Positions 36,401 to 50,253 are shown, numbered from the stretch's first letter. The stretch is 64,000 nucleotides of DNA from Anisakis pegreffii (GCA_035041965.1 JAPYMA010001893.1:1-64000); one strand, 5' to 3'. The notes: generated by a model from the sequence alone, not told the origin. Numbers and translations: made by a program.

Positions 36401-39400
36401 GAGAGTTTTTTATTGCACCTGCCAGAAGCTGCTCTACTGAAAGGCAAAGGTGTTTTTCGAACATATCGGTCAGGATTGATCACAAAGAGCAATTTCGTTC
36501 GTTTCGTTTCCATTCATTTCGGATTGAAAAAATCTTTCATCTGATGTTTTGAATCTTGAAATATCGGCTAAATTTGGTCGCCTATTGTTTTACGGGTTGT
36601 AGAGTGTCCACACAATTAGTTGAATGAAAATGATTTTATGGCTCTCATTTTATTTCGCTTTTGGCTATTTCTGCTAATAGTATCAATCAAATACGGTAGT
36701 ATTTAACAGCTAATAAGATCAATTTCGGATTTCTTTCTGAGTTCACAAGGGAAACGTCTTCCAGCTTAAAATCATTTGTATTTTTATGAAAAATCGCTTG
36801 TCAAGCAAAAATCGCTCGTCGTCCTTCTCGATGAGAATCGCTTTGTTGCTTCCTGAAAATACTTCGTGTAATTCGATCTTCTTACAGTTTCATCGTCTCG
36901 CAATAGCATTGTAATTCTTAAAATTAATACACACCACTCAGTGATTAAAATAAGCGCGGTCATCTTAAATGTAATAATATGCGTCTACCTTGCACTTCAC
37001 TGAATAATGATGACCTTGACAGTTTCTTAGTTTGTTAGAATGAAGGAATGAACTCTTTTATAGTCGAATAATAGTATTGTATCACATCACTTAATGCTAT
37101 ATTATATAATCTACTTGTATTGACGATGATCTGTTGTGTAGTTGAATTAGTATTAGTATGATACTATTGTTATTATAGCATTTGTCTTATCTAATCTAAT
37201 GTCATTCATCTTTTCTTGTTTGTTATCATAAATCTCTAAGCAATTTGGTAGATTAATACTGTTTCGAGTATATGAATGAGCGCTTTTTTGTACTTCACTG
37301 ATCGCAGTGTTCTTATTGTTAAGAGTGTTATTGCTGTTATTGCGCATGATACAATAATATTGGTGTATTTTTTTGTTTTGAGATCATAATATTCTGCTGA
37401 AAGGTGTTTAACCTCAAAAGTGATTTGAAAAATATTCATTGAGAGACAATGAATCAACTATTCGATTGTGTTTGCATGGTATGTTTGTTCTTTGATGGCC
37501 AGTTTAGATATCATATTTTGATTGTGAAAGTCGTTGAACTGCTATCACATTAGTGCAAAAACGGACTACAGTGACACACCACTTTCAGTTTATGATTTGA
37601 TCTTAATGCTGTTTTGATTCGAAGATTGTGATTTGAGCAAACTCTTTAAGGATTCTGACATAATCCGACCGGTAGCCTTCCGGCCGTGTTTGCCGAAGAA
37701 GTGCGGCGAAACGGTGTCTCGACAGTCCATCACTTCGTCATCATTTTATACCAACACTATCAGTGATGATCAAGCAGTGAATCAACGGCAGTCGTCCACT
37801 CGTCTCTTCAACGAACCCAACCCTCGTTCAGTTCCCCTCATCTCACTGAATTCTTCAATCAGTCGACCTCGTACTATCTATCAACCCTCAACCAGGTGAT
37901 ATCTATCACTAATCTCCTTTTATCATCAGCATTTAATATCATTTCTTATCAGAAACTGATTACGAAAGTTTGCAGTGGTGAGCCTTCTACATCCTATCCT
38001 CCTCCTGCTGCTGCAAAATACAACAATTCAAATAATCCGACGTCAACCACAAAACTAACGACAAAATCAGAGATTGAAGAAAATGATTATGATGTAGTAC
38101 CCGAATATTTGGATGTTGATCGTGATCAGTTATATTCTGACGGTTCCTTCATTAATTCACTCATTGTTCCTCGAATATTCAACAAAATCGTTCCATATTT
38201 TACCCACTTAACTTTTTTTAGGAACAAATCAAAACTTTCAAATTTGTGAAAATAATATGCTAAAATAAAGCATCACTCCAATATACAGCTATTTACAAGT
38301 TTCAGATATATTAAACTGTTCTAAATAACCAATACATTCTGAGCATCTTTCAGGTGGTAGTGACAACTATTCGCTTCTTTACCAATCTCCACCAGTGGTT
38401 TCATCGCAAAATGCCATCACTGTACCATCATCGTGCAGTGATAATCAAAAAGACTTCGTTTCACAATCAAATATAAATCATAATAATAATAATAATTTTG
38501 CTAGTGGCAATAATTTCAATTCATTTCCTGTTAATTCAGTGAATATTTCAACAAATATTACGAAGGTTGTATTACAAGATGAATATTCTCTTTCTTATCT
38601 TCATTGTTTTACGAATCGTTACGAGTTTGAGTTTGATCGATTTGTACAAGTATCAGGGAGAATTTCATGTGTTTTCGAATGAATCAGAGCCTTTGACAAA
38701 CAATAATAGAGGGAGGAGGAATTTCTGTGCAAATTATGGAAAGAAGTTTCATTTTAACGAAAGTATCAGTGTTGAAAGAACGATTTTTTGTGAATGTTGA
38801 TCGAAGAGGAAATAATTCATGAAACAGTTAATTGAGTGGGGAAATTTTTTTCAAAAATTGTGATATAATTTTATTTTATGGGCGTTATGACATAATGATT
38901 GTTGTTTAAGAAAAGTTCTTCGTCGCACCATATCTATCACGGTTCAACGAATACGTCGACGGGTAGTCGCAATAGTTCTGGTATTCATGTAACACCGTCG
39001 CCGAGCGATTCGGGGATTGTTGATTATGAGGTATTGTATTTTTTTGTGAATTTGATCGATATCGATCAATCGTAATCGTTCAAGTGATCGTGATAGTTTA
39101 TCGTGCATTCGTTTGGTGGTTTTGTTATTGTATTGAAATGATTGCTTAGTGGTGCCAGTTTCAAGAATTTTTTAAGCGCGTTCGATATTTATGTTTGGTT
39201 TCACTTCTATTCGTTTGTTTACTTCTGATTGGTTGTATTCAGTGAATTGGATTTCGCTTATATTCAGTTTTTGTTTCAGAATATTTGTTAATTGAGTTTT
39301 TTTTCTTGAGAGAATGTTAGGTGAAAGAAAAAAATTAGGGGAATGTGTTTTGTTGTATTCGAATGTGATCTTGTTGATGGATACCGTTTTATATTTTTTG

Positions 39401-41373
39401 TTCGACGAATGATCACATAGGTTCGGTGATGAAGTTTGAGAAAATTTCCAGTTTTTTTTGGAGAAAAAATTGAGAACATTTTGAGGAAGGGAAAAAATCA
39501 AAATTTTGAAGAGAAGAATAATTTGCATGAAAACAATTTAGGAATTGAAAATATCGTGGAATTTTTAGAGTATAATCCGCGATAAAGAGAATGAACTGAC
39601 AACCGTTAGGAATACGATGGAGCAAAATGAGGAGATCATTATAAGGGTTTATCAAGAGAAAGAAAAAATCTGGAAAGAGCAACTGGCGGATCTGAAACAA
39701 AAGTTGCAGGTGAGTGAACAGGTATTTGGATATTGATGAATCGCATTTTATGGCAGTTTTAAGCGAATACATTTTCGAGTGATGATTTGACTCTGAAAAA
39801 GTTTCTGCGATTTAGTGAAGTGTGCGGTGGAGTTTCGAGTTGCTCGATGTAGTTTTGGGAAGAATGAGAAAATATCGATGGAGTTTGTTGGATTCGAAGT
39901 CTTTAAAATGTAGTTAATGCTTTCTCAGGCGAGTCAACAAGGCGAGAATGCATTACGTCAACAAATTCAACGATGCAACGAACAACGTGAACAGTTTCAA
40001 ACGACGATACAAAATCTGAACTGCGATAAACAAGGACTACAGAGAAAAGTAGACACTGATCCACATTTATCTAATATTCTCGTTATTCGATTTTATTGCT
40101 CATCAACAATAGAACCCTCAAAGCTTATTCACATAAACTGAAAAATCTATCCAAGACTTTCCGCCTGAGCCTTTGTTGGGGGATTAAGAGAGCATTTGTT
40201 GCTGAATCGATCCGCTATTAGCTGAACTTTTTATGGGCTCTATGTGGGCTCTGCCTAGTCCTGATGCGTCATAACTTCCGCCTAGACAACGCTAGGCACA
40301 AGTTATCTGAAGGTGAACGGTCTGGAATGGGTTAGTTGCACAATCTGGCACGGGAGTGACTGATTGATTGATTTGATGGAATACGCCGTAGAAGGAGAAA
40401 GTTTGCTTTTTGGTTACGCATTTTTGCAGCATTAAACGGAAAGTTTCTGTCGAGAAGAAGTTTGAAATGTTCACAATCGGTAATTGTTTGCAAATTTGAG
40501 TGTGTTCAAATCGAACGTGAAATGTTCCAAATCCGTGAACGTTTCGACGAAATGCTACGCAATCGTCCGTCATCGAGTGAATGTGATCACTGCAAACGAT
40601 TCTCATCGAATGTTGACTTTGATCGCAATCGATCCAAACCCTCATTACCATTATCAGCTCCAAAGCAGAAGGTAGTATCCATTCCATTCATTCGCTTCGT
40701 ATTGATCCTAGACACCAATCAAAAGATGCTCCGCAACAGGGACAGATCTTATGACCGACTGACTTATTGACGGCCTAATGCTAGTACCCTTTGCGAGGCA
40801 TCTTTTCATTTGTGCACTACTTTCATTGGAATGAATTGAACGCTAGGCTTTTCCAAGCTAAGCTTCCAATCAGCTATAAAACCTTTGAATAGAAATAATC
40901 CCAAAATAGTTATTCACTTTATGAATGAAAATGCTGAGACTGTTTCCATTTATTCTGTTAAATTAATAAACTCCTTAAATGTAAGTCATACCAGAATAAT
41001 GATTATTGAGGATTCGTCATGTACGAATGATGAATTGCGATTAGAAGTTGAGCAGTTACGAGGTGAAATCTCGACATTACGAGAGACGTTGAATGAACAG
41101 ATCGGAATGTTCGGTGATGAACGAAGACGCTGGGAAATGGAACGAAATAAGGTTCTCTTATACAGTTAATTGTGATATGATCTTTTATCAAACCTATCTA
41201 TCAACTTTATTGTTTTGTTAACTCATCAAAAATTTCAGATGCTTCAATTGAACCCGTCCAATTTAAACCCTTCTTTATCAGTTTATTCGAATCGCTCAAA
41301 ACCGCCACCCTCCAGTGCAATATCTACACAGCAGAAACAACAATGTGTTGTGAGCGCCGATCAGTTGATTTAA
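33408..41373 (+). CDS. LZTS/N4BP3-like coiled-coil protein (Fez1 family)
   Basis: Eleven exons join in frame to 555 aa: 33408-33549, 33645-33718, 37651-37895, 37976-38142, 38354-38565, 38911-39030, 39569-39709, 39929-40048, 40501-40671, 41011-41151 and 41239-41373. The motif IIRPVAFRPCLPKK near residue 73 corresponds to the conserved RPxAFKPVxP of vertebrate LZTS1-3 and N4BP3. A Ser/Asn-rich linker with SPSDSGIVDYE follows, then coiled coils: ENELTTVRNTMEQNEE with VYQEKEKIW, RQQIQRCNEQREQFQ, IEREMFQIRERFDEML, and LRLEVEQLRGEISTLRE with FGDERRRWEMERNK, which mirrors the Fez1-domain end. Vertebrate members are postsynaptic or cytoskeletal scaffolds, so a similar role is an inference. The C terminus (QLI) lacks the TEI PDZ ligand of vertebrate proteins. 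The ATG follows a TTTCAG acceptor at 33385. The frame upstream of the ATG is open and would splice to 28121, so this may be the 3' half of the preceding locus. Confidence 0.82.
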
Positions 41374-43945
41374 ATAATTCAATCGTGATTCTGACCGATT
41401 TGATCCAGTGTTGCTTAATTTGCTTGAAGTTTCACTCGAAAAGATAATTTTGGGTTGTAATTCTTTCACTGTGCGTGGAATTGTATAACGTAACTGCCTG
41501 AGTAAGTGCTATATCACATGGATTGTTCAGTATGTTGACAATACACTGTGCATAATGTGTTTGTGTGTACAATATTTTGCCTTGCTTTATTTTTCTGAAT
41601 GTGTAAAATTCTTTCAGAATTTATAAACTGTTACGATGTGTTTCATCAACTTTTTTTGCTATTAAACTGAAGTTTTCATAGGTTAAGTGCGAGTGATTCG
41701 TTGTTGATTTCTGTTATATGATAGGAATGAAGCCAGAAATTTGAAAGGGATTGTTATGTTGCAGTTTGAGGTTGAATCTTATGTGTGTCCACAATGCGGC
41801 TGTGTACTCTATCTCATATCGCTTCATATTCTCGGGATCTTAACCGCATTATTTATGATTTAATTGTTGTTTTGATTGCGTCCTTAATTGTAGTTACCAT
41901 TTTAACTAATAGCAGTGGTGTTATATTCGTGTTCGCTATTGTACTCTTCAATTACTGAGATATTTTGTGGGTGTAAAATGATTTCTATAACAACAAAATA
42001 AAAATTTATACTGAAAGATGTATGTGGTTGGTGAAATTCATTGCTTTCATGTAAATAATTTGTATGGGTAAACAGCAGCTGATACGGGGAATGGATTAAA
42101 GTTGATGTGAATGAATTATAGCAATCCTTACATAAATGGAATGGCAAAAATGCATCAATCCTTTGTTTTCGTCCTTAAATGCTATTAGGTATCGCTGCAT
42201 TTCGAAGAGAAAAAAAAGAGATTCGGCCAGGATCTTAGCCGGACCGGCGATCCGTCAAAAAAGGTTGAGAGTCACTTCTTTTAATGACTTCTCTTCACTC
42301 GAACACTTGGAAATCTTCTCATCCCTCTGCATCATTATTCAATATAGAAGACTACAGCCTATTGTTCAAAGTGTATAATATAACATTTATATAAGGCATA
42401 ATAATTTAATGCATGCTGTAGAAAAAAAAACAAAATAAAATTATGGTACAAAATATAATTCAAACAATACGAGATCTAAGAGTACAGAATGATATTGCGA
42501 CATAATTCTAACTTGCACAAGTATATATTCACTTGGTTACCGGTTGAACAATTCAGCACGGCAACTACAATACAAAGCGATTTCCACTAAAAACGTATAT
42601 ATACACAAATATTTTATATACAAATCAATTTGCTTCCATGAAATTGCATTGATCAGTAAATTTAGAGAGCGATCGGGTGAGGGTAAAGCTCATTGGCTGT
42701 TCTCAGTTTTGTACAGTCTTCATTAGTTGCAATTGTACACAGCTTACGTCAAATGTCATTCGACAGCCTTTGAAATACTCTTTCAGTTGGTCATAGAATT
42801 GTACTATTACGATTGAACTTAAGCTCAAATCTTTACTTAAAATATCGCTTGTGCTTGCTGGTTGCTAATTGAGACGAAGTTCAATTCTTTGTGAATAACG
42901 AAAAGTTCCGCGACTCAAAAGTAACGAGTGTTGCTGTCAGTGATTCACACTCGATGCCGAGCTATATTAACCCTGTCCACATTATGAAAGCTTACATTTA
43001 AAAAGCATTTGCAAATGATATGCTTAAAGTGCTACTGCACAAAACTACAGCTGCGAAATCTATTCATTCACAATCGAAAAACGGCTGTATTTTAGCAGAG
43101 TGCAACGCTACAGTCTATTCCATAGAAAAAACAACAAAAAGTTCGAGGCGTTTTGTCTTTTGTCCTATGACACGTCTTTTTTGACATGACATTGACATAT
43201 GTCATATGTCAATGTCATGACATATGACATTGACATACGTTAACCTTTTTGTCATATGCTTTAACCGTTCCAGATCTTCTCTAATTTATCTTTTATCATT
43301 TCCGTCTGACGGAGCATTTGCGAAGTGAATTACCACTCAGAATAGCTGACTACCACTCACAGTAACTGATGTGTTCTGCATTGTTTGTAACAAAAAGTGA
43401 TGATATTCTGGTGTAATTCTGTGACCAAATAAAAGAGCATTTGAGTGGCTATCGAATAGAGTGTAATATGCTCAACTGAAATGAACGATTGAAAATTGAT
43501 ATGAGTGAACTGAAGAAGCGAATGAACTTTAGTTTTATCCTATTAAAGCAAGTTAATGTAATCAGTGAGTGTTTCTGGATTAGTTGATAAGGTTACGAAT
43601 TTGAAGGGGATCAAAAGATGTGGTTAATCTCGATGGCAATTGATACACTGTAAATGATAAAGGAGGACCATGATAAGATAAAGGCATCAATCAGCAATGA
43701 CCGAACTGTTACGCAGGTTCATTAATAAAGAAAAGATTCTCGTCGCGGGTCATGCCAAATCCACTGGTTGTATCACAGAGCAGCTGTTCACTTGACGATG
43801 ACTGAAGAATTTTCAGTTTTCTAATTACAACGAAAATTATTGACAATTGAAAAAATTTGTGAATCAACAGTGATATTGCAATAACTTTTTGGGGAACTAC
43901 TTGAATATTAAACTATGACAGAGACGCATTGAAACGAAATTGAAA
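41374..43945. other. Intergenic, convergent 3' ends
   Basis: The plus-strand LZTS-like gene and the minus-strand homeobox gene end towards each other across this 2.6 kb. I see no exon. The only structure is a perfect short hairpin at 43185-43219. Confidence 0.6.
43185..43219. repeat. Perfect 17-bp inverted repeat (hairpin)
   Basis: CATGACATTGACATATG, one T, then its exact reverse complement. Further TGACAT units flank it on both sides, so it sits in a short array of TGACAT/ATGTCA motifs. It is not followed by a T-run and is not a bacterial-type terminator. Confidence 0.9.
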
Positions 43946-45246
43946 CTATAAAATGAAAATCATGATTGATATAGTGAAAACGAAACCGACCGTATTAGGT
44001 TGTTGCTGCTGAAGGACGGGTGATGTGCTGTTAAGAGTATCACTTGAAGTAGGGTCATTCAGCGACGTATTGCTCGATGATGAATTGTTGATGAAATTAT
44101 TGAGAATGTTCTCGAGATTCGCATTCAGTGGTTTCGAATGTTTTCCAGCTATTTTCTTCATCGATTCTAATATCGCTGACGGTGATGGACTTTTGTCAGA
44201 ATCGCTGAATGATTATTGATATTCACTTGATAACACAGATCAGTGATAAGAAAGCAGTATGAATGTATTTATTGAGGGAGTAGTATGAATGCCATTCATT
44301 TTATACCATGAATATCTCACCGTTTTGCAATTTCTTGCTGTTGCTTTCGTTGTTGCGTTGTCGGTGAGATCGTATCATCGTTGGCCAGCTCATCCACTGT
44401 TGCGCTTTCATTTAGCACTTTTTGTTTCTCTTGAAGACGACTTTTGGCTCTGCGATTTTTAAACCAAATCTGAAGTGAATTCTTCGATTTTTGGTAGATT
44501 TAAGAACAGATTTAATAGAAATCGCCTGGTTCTATTCGATTTTTCATTTTTTAAATTAAATCGACACACGATTTCAAAAGAATTTTCTCCAGAGAAACCA
44601 TATACCACATTTTGCTGAATAACGATGATTTCATCTCTGCTCAACAATAAATGTAAAGCTTTAGTTCTAGATCAATTCAGTACGGACTTCGAGCAAGGAA
44701 ACACTTCAACCTGAACACGACTTTCGGCGAGATTAATTTGATCAGCCAGTTTTTGTCGCGTAAAAACATCTGGATAATGTGTGGTTCCATAAAGCTCTTC
44801 CAATGCTTGCAGCTGATAGCGAGAGAAGGTCGTTCGACTACGGCGACCTTTACTTATATTGCAACCAGAAACACCTGCTTGTCAGTTTCGCATTATTATT
44901 GTTATCATTTATCATTCACCTCATAATCATTCCACATCATTTACTATTTACATTATTATCTTTGTCACAATATTGTCACTGCTCATTTTAGGTGACTGTG
45001 TATGCATAAAAGAAGAAATTTGACGCAAAACGGTGTGCCGACTTGAATTTTCCGGAGACCTGGATGAATAAGGAACTTACTAGTGCGATTAATAGCAGAT
45101 TGCTGGATTGTTGAATCGGTCCAATAGTAATTTGTTGAATTAGGTGTAGCGATTTGAGAAGGTATATAGGTGAACGAAGGTTGGGCGCTTGCAGACGGGT
45201 AGAAAAATTGGGGCGGATACAGTGGTAGTGCATATCCATTGTACAT
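43946..45246 (-). CDS. Paired-like homeobox transcription factor, K50 class (Otx/Gsc-like)
   Basis: Exons on the minus strand are 45246-45081, 44847-44711, 44469-44321 and 44204-43946, summing to 236 aa. The N-terminal exon is Tyr/Pro-rich ([17 protein letters not shown]). The homeodomain is split between exons 2 and 3: [20 protein letters not shown], then [13 protein letters not shown], then ESRVQ joined to [11 protein letters not shown]. Lysine at homeodomain position 50 (WFKN) gives bicoid-type DNA specificity, as in Otx, Goosecoid and Pitx proteins; the helix-2/3 residues look closest to Otx-like nematode factors such as those of the ceh-36/ttx-1 group, but I cannot assign orthology. Ser/Asn-rich sequence and a QQQQ run follow. 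A donor-like GTCGGT lies after PNT, so the last 15 hydrophobic residues may be intron read-through and another exon may follow. Confidence 0.85.
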
Positions 45247-46301
45247 TTTTGATTTGAGCACTGAATTTTTAACATTTTTAATATTATTGCTATTATTGTT
45301 ATCGCTAGTTTTGAAATAAAACCTGTATTAAATATTAAATTACACTCAAACATTGCTATAATAATCATTACTAGTATCATTACCATTGGACTGATTGATA
45401 AGAAGAGGAATGAAATAATGAAAGCGAATTCAACAATATAATAATCTGTCAATTTACATATTATGAAATGGTCAAATGAGTGACGACAATGTTTAATGAA
45501 GAAGTGATATGTGCGATTATAGGTTACCGACGAGGTATGATCTGAGCGTTCCCGTTTTGATCTGCCCAATAAAACACTGGTCTAATCGCCCTGAATTCAT
45601 ACCCTGGCATGTCTTTACAGCATAGACTAATCATCGAGAATATCATTAGTACATCAATATTGATAGATAGTCTCGCAGATTAACTTATCATCACATGTCA
45701 GTCGTTACATTAATGAAACTTTATTTAGCATAAAATGCATCTAACTAGATATCTTTAAACATATTTTATACCCTTAGGTTATATGTATTTACGTTGGTGT
45801 TTATTCGTTTTTTTTATTAATCCCATAGGACTGAGCAAAAATGATGCATCAGGTTGAAAAGTGAACGTACGATATCTTTCAATTATGGTGAAGAAACGCA
45901 TTATTCGGATTTAAGACAACCTCCGATATAATGTATTTTGAAGTTTGGAAATTTTCAGAAGTTTTCACGCACGACTTTTTTAGTTTTAATTCAAATGTTG
46001 TTAAACAACAATATGTTGTTGGAGTTTAAATGTTCGATTTTAGGTTCATTTCGTAATTGACTCCTAAACTGCTTACTATTAGATACTTCACTGTTTTACC
46101 GTCGTCATCGTCGTTAACCACCTTATGGAACAAACTGATTAATAATTGATAGTTATATTCATTGGTTGATGATCTTAAATATTGTTTATATTATGCAGTT
46201 GAGAATTATCATTTATTCATTTTATTACTATCACAGTTTAGCATTACTCAAACATCATAATGTCAAAAACATTCACTTATGACTTCGTATTAAAGCATTC
46301 A
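45247..46301. other. Intergenic, no gene seen
   Basis: Upstream of the homeobox gene and downstream of the receptor gene. AT-rich, with stops in all frames except a 193-codon minus-strand frame across 44988-45569, which is mostly Ile-rich read-through upstream of homeobox exon 1 in another frame. It probably contains the homeobox promoter. Confidence 0.5.
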
Positions 46302-48037
46302 TTAATTGGTCTCATTGTTATTATTTTGCTTGTTGCCATTATTATTATTATTATTCTGGTACGACCTGAATCGTTTGGCACGTCGCTGGTCATCAATAAT
46401 GGAACGCATCGTCTCACAATTATAATCCACTTTGTAATCCCGTTGGTGACAAATCAAAATCCTTATCAGTGAATTAACCAAACTGATAAACTGATAACGA
46501 TAATTTCTGATTATCGCCACCATCAAAAAGGACATGTATAGAGGTGAGTATATAAATAATATATGTGCGACCTGAAATTGATTATTTTTTAGTTGGAAAT
46601 TCAGGATGATAGCCGAATTATCATTTATTTATTTATCACAAAGATGATTTATTATTATTAAATCTTAATTTCATAACCGAAATTACCTGAAACCAAACAG
46701 AGAAAATGGTGTCAAGAGAGCAATTCAATTGCGCATTAGATGCTAACGGTGAAAAATCGAAATTTCTCTGCAGTATTTCAATGAAAATTGCAAATTTCTG
46801 AAGTAGTTCCATAACGACCATCGAAAACAAAGCCACTGAACAGTTGCCGTCAAAACGTCGATATAACACAGTATTCGAATAGCGATTACAATGTCGAATC
46901 AACAACGTACATACCGTAAACACCATTGAAAACAAACAAATAATGATCGGTGTGAATATGCTAAAATTTGAATTTTTATTAAAAATCCATTTGGAAAGAA
47001 ATTATCAATTATTATCATTGTTGCTATTATTACTATTTTTTAATCATTACTTTTATTGTTATTATTATCCTTGACGGTTGATGTTACAAGAAGAAATTTG
47101 AACCGAAAGGGTCCTTTAACTGTCTCGTGGAGCAGTTTTTTAGATAAGCAGGGTCAGAGTAGGACTCAGTAACTTGCCAGATGAAAAGGGCTATGGTTCG
47201 GTCGAACGGTAGACTGAGAACGCGGAAATCGAGGAAGATAGCTGGAATAAGGATTGGTAGAGTAGTGATCACTGAGGGAATGCAGCGATTTTGAATGAGT
47301 GGATCATAGGATGGGAATAGCGATAAGTATCGATCAATGGCGATCATCAGAACCAGTATCGACTGCGTGTAGTTGGTGTTGATGACGATCTGGTACTTGA
47401 GAATCTCATGAAATTTTGCATAAATTTATTGTTTCGCCACTGTTTTTCAACTGCTTTCGGATTCAGCCTCTCAGTCATAAAATTCCAGCGAAAAAGCGGA
47501 TTCGCAAGAGACTTTACAGAATTTAGCCATAATATTCGGTGAAAAAATTCGGTGGAGTGAAATTTTCTTGGGCTACTAAAAGATTTAGAATTTATGGCTG
47601 AGTCAGATAGAATTGAAGAGATACTGGTCATTTGAATAAGTTGAATTTATGATGTGAGTGTGTACAAAATTTTCAAAATGTCGAACTTTCAAAGCTGAAT
47701 AAAAAAAGTCCGCTAGCGGCCATTCATAAATAATGAGATCATCTTGAATATTTCTCGCTGAGTAGCGAACATCAAGTAGCACAGCGTAACAGATGAAACC
47801 GATCGTCATCACTATATTGCAAAAAGCCAGATTTACGATCAATAACGATAATCTGAAATCGAAAGTTTTTGATTCGAATATGATCTTGACTGAGTGTTTG
47901 TTCATGAAATGGTTTTACCTGTTCCAAAGACGATTTCGTGGCTTGTTCAAGTTGATGAACAACAGAAAGGAATTGAATAAAATCGAAAGTATAAACAGCG
48001 ATACGCACACTGTTGCCGTACCTAATCGCTTCCACAT
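46302..48037 (-). CDS. Rhodopsin-like 7TM receptor, divergent nematode type
   Basis: Five exons on the minus strand (48037-47919, 47852-47687, 47389-47088, 46960-46687, 46571-46302) give 376 aa. TM1 lies in VCVSLFILSILFNSFLLF, TM2 in LLIVNLAFCNIVMTIGFIC, TM3 ends in LVLMIAIDRYLSLFP with the DRY-type motif IDRY, TM4 in VITTLPILIPAIFLDF, TM5 in IFTPIIICLFSMVFTVCTLL, TM6 in ALFSMVVMELLQKFAIFIEI, TM7 in VAHILFIYSPLYMSFLMVAI. A basic tail ends in an Asn-rich stretch. Class A landmarks are altered: the usual TM2 Asp is Asn (NLAFCN), NPxxY is SPLYM, and no Cys sits before TM3. It is probably an orphan or chemosensory receptor; the ligand is unknown. The ATG at 48037 follows a TTTGCAG acceptor with an open frame between them, so a few more residues (NETAS) could belong to a 5' exon. 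Confidence 0.82.
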
Positions 48038-50253
48038 TGATGCAGTCTCATTTCTGCAAATAAATTCATCAATGAATTCTCTTCGATTTTCTGATCAATT
48101 CAACTGTTTTATGGTGGAAATTGCCAACTTTTTTGTAAAAGAAAACAATTCTGATGTGAACAGTCGAGTTCTGAATGTAACTGGATTACCTTTGATAAAG
48201 AAAAAAGGTATTTTGAGTGGAACGATCAAATATGATATCAGCAAGAAGGAATATATTCGTACTGTTGTCCAAGTCGTTATCAGTATCACTCACCAAACTG
48301 ATATTATTCATTATTACGAAAAACTCCTTTGTGAAAGGCGATGATTCCGAAAGGATTTATTTCGAGTGATTTTTTTTTTTGCTGAAATGTTCCTTTGGTG
48401 CATTGAATTCAATTCTTTTCAAAGCGAGTCAGTAATTTTTTTCAGGTTAGAAATATTTGAAATCAATGAAATCAATACGTGAATAGCATCAGTTTACGAC
48501 TGATTAATTGTGTCGTTCGTCGATGAAATATGGAAAGCCTCGAAATAACTCAATGAGAAATGCAAAATGCGAGAAATAGTGAACGGCAAGGAAACGTGAG
48601 CCTTCGATGAGATCATGACAGAGAAGCAATGTGCTGGCCAGAAAGCAATTTATACTCAATTTGTTATTTTCAACCGACTTAGCGGTTTAGAAACCCGTTT
48701 GACCACATTTCCGATCAGCCCTAGCTGAGTGGACGAAGTGTTTTGAATTCATTCAGTATATTCGAGTCATTTTCGATGTCTGCTTCCGACAGCATATCAA
48801 GTTGATGTGCTAGGTTTTTGACCGAAACGTTCTTAAATTTACCAAAAATCACTGCCCTTAACTAACGTTTTCCACTCATGAATCGTCGTCATGAACGAAA
48901 ATGCCCACTAAGTTAACAACAGATGATGAAGAATCTATGAACAGCCGATGAGGATACATTATAAATGAGCAATTCGAATGGAATAAATGAGCGTATCCAA
49001 TTGGAATATTTGAGAAAGATTGTTCAACGAAACGTTTCGAGGTAATGCATTATTCGCTTTTCAACATGATCATGATGTTTTCAATTTCGTGAAACGAAAT
49101 TCTACTGCATTGTGGCTCAAAGAAATTGCTCGCTTATGACGACTATGAAAGATTTGAATCATGAAACGGAATAATAATCAAAAAATAATGCGAACGTATC
49201 CGTGCCGCAAATCGTTGCAAACTGAATTCGCGATGAGATATGGATGGATAGGTGTATCGGTAGCGATGCATAATTATGATTTCATCAATAACATTAATAA
49301 TCCGTGTGCACAAAATATCCACACGTATTCATTCATGCCCTTCTAGCAGCATAATTACCACATTTAATACACAAATAATTATCGTGCCCACCTACACACG
49401 TCCCATTTAGTATGTAAACCCTTTATTTACAATGATCGAACAACGCATAATTTGTTTGTGGATCAGTACACAAGCATTTTAAATCTATTTTCGTTCGTTC
49501 GCACTGTTCTGTTCTATTGTATTGGGTTGGTTATTTGATCGATTCTAGAGCACAACATTGAAATATTGCATTCATTTGAAGTGGATAATGTTTAATCTGT
49601 TCAGATGTTTTTTGCTCAAGCTTGAAATGTCAAAATTTCCGCAAAGAGTAACAGTTTGAAGTGTGTCCTTATGTCGATTAGATAAGAATTACTGAGAGTC
49701 ATTTATTTCTGGGAATATTTTATTCATTTGATGAAATCCACAATACATTGTTTGTAACAGAAACAAAAATGACAAACTTTACATAGACTTCGCAACAATT
49801 AAATGAATTTTATAAATATTCACATGTTATCAACCAAAATAACTTATTCACAAGCATTATGTACAATTTGCTTACACTTATATGATTGATACACTTAGCT
49901 GAAGTATAATAGACACGTGTATTTGTTTGTGATTAAATAGACATTTGAGCGTTATAATTAATGAAAATTTCCAACAGAACGAATCGCGAAACGTGACGAC
50001 TACTCAAAGAAGATACAATTTCTCTTCTGGTAAGAAATATATATACATACAATATATTTACACGGCTCAGAGATTTGAACATTTCGTTCATATCGGATAC
50101 AATGGGTAGTTTTTGAATGAACGTATATTCGAATATTCTCTGATAAGGTACCTAAAAATCATAACGAAAATGCTGGGCATCAGCATTGGGCATATCCACC
50201 AGCGAACCAAAAAAGACGTTTGCCGGAATGCGCTCATCGATCTGTGGAGAGTT
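48038..50253. other. Gene-poor stretch
   Basis: About 2.2 kb. An antisense open frame overlaps the receptor's first exons to 48344, but its translation has no signature. At 50152-50238 minus, the frame downstream of the kinase stop stays open (IDERIPANVFFGSLVDM) and could be an alternative tail or coincidence. Nothing else stands out. Confidence 0.5.

Noticed and set aside
39172..39772. Overlapping minus-strand open frames of 118-119 codons
   Set aside because: They are antisense to and around a supported LZTS-like coiled-coil exon, and the translations are Phe/Leu/Ser-rich intron antisense.
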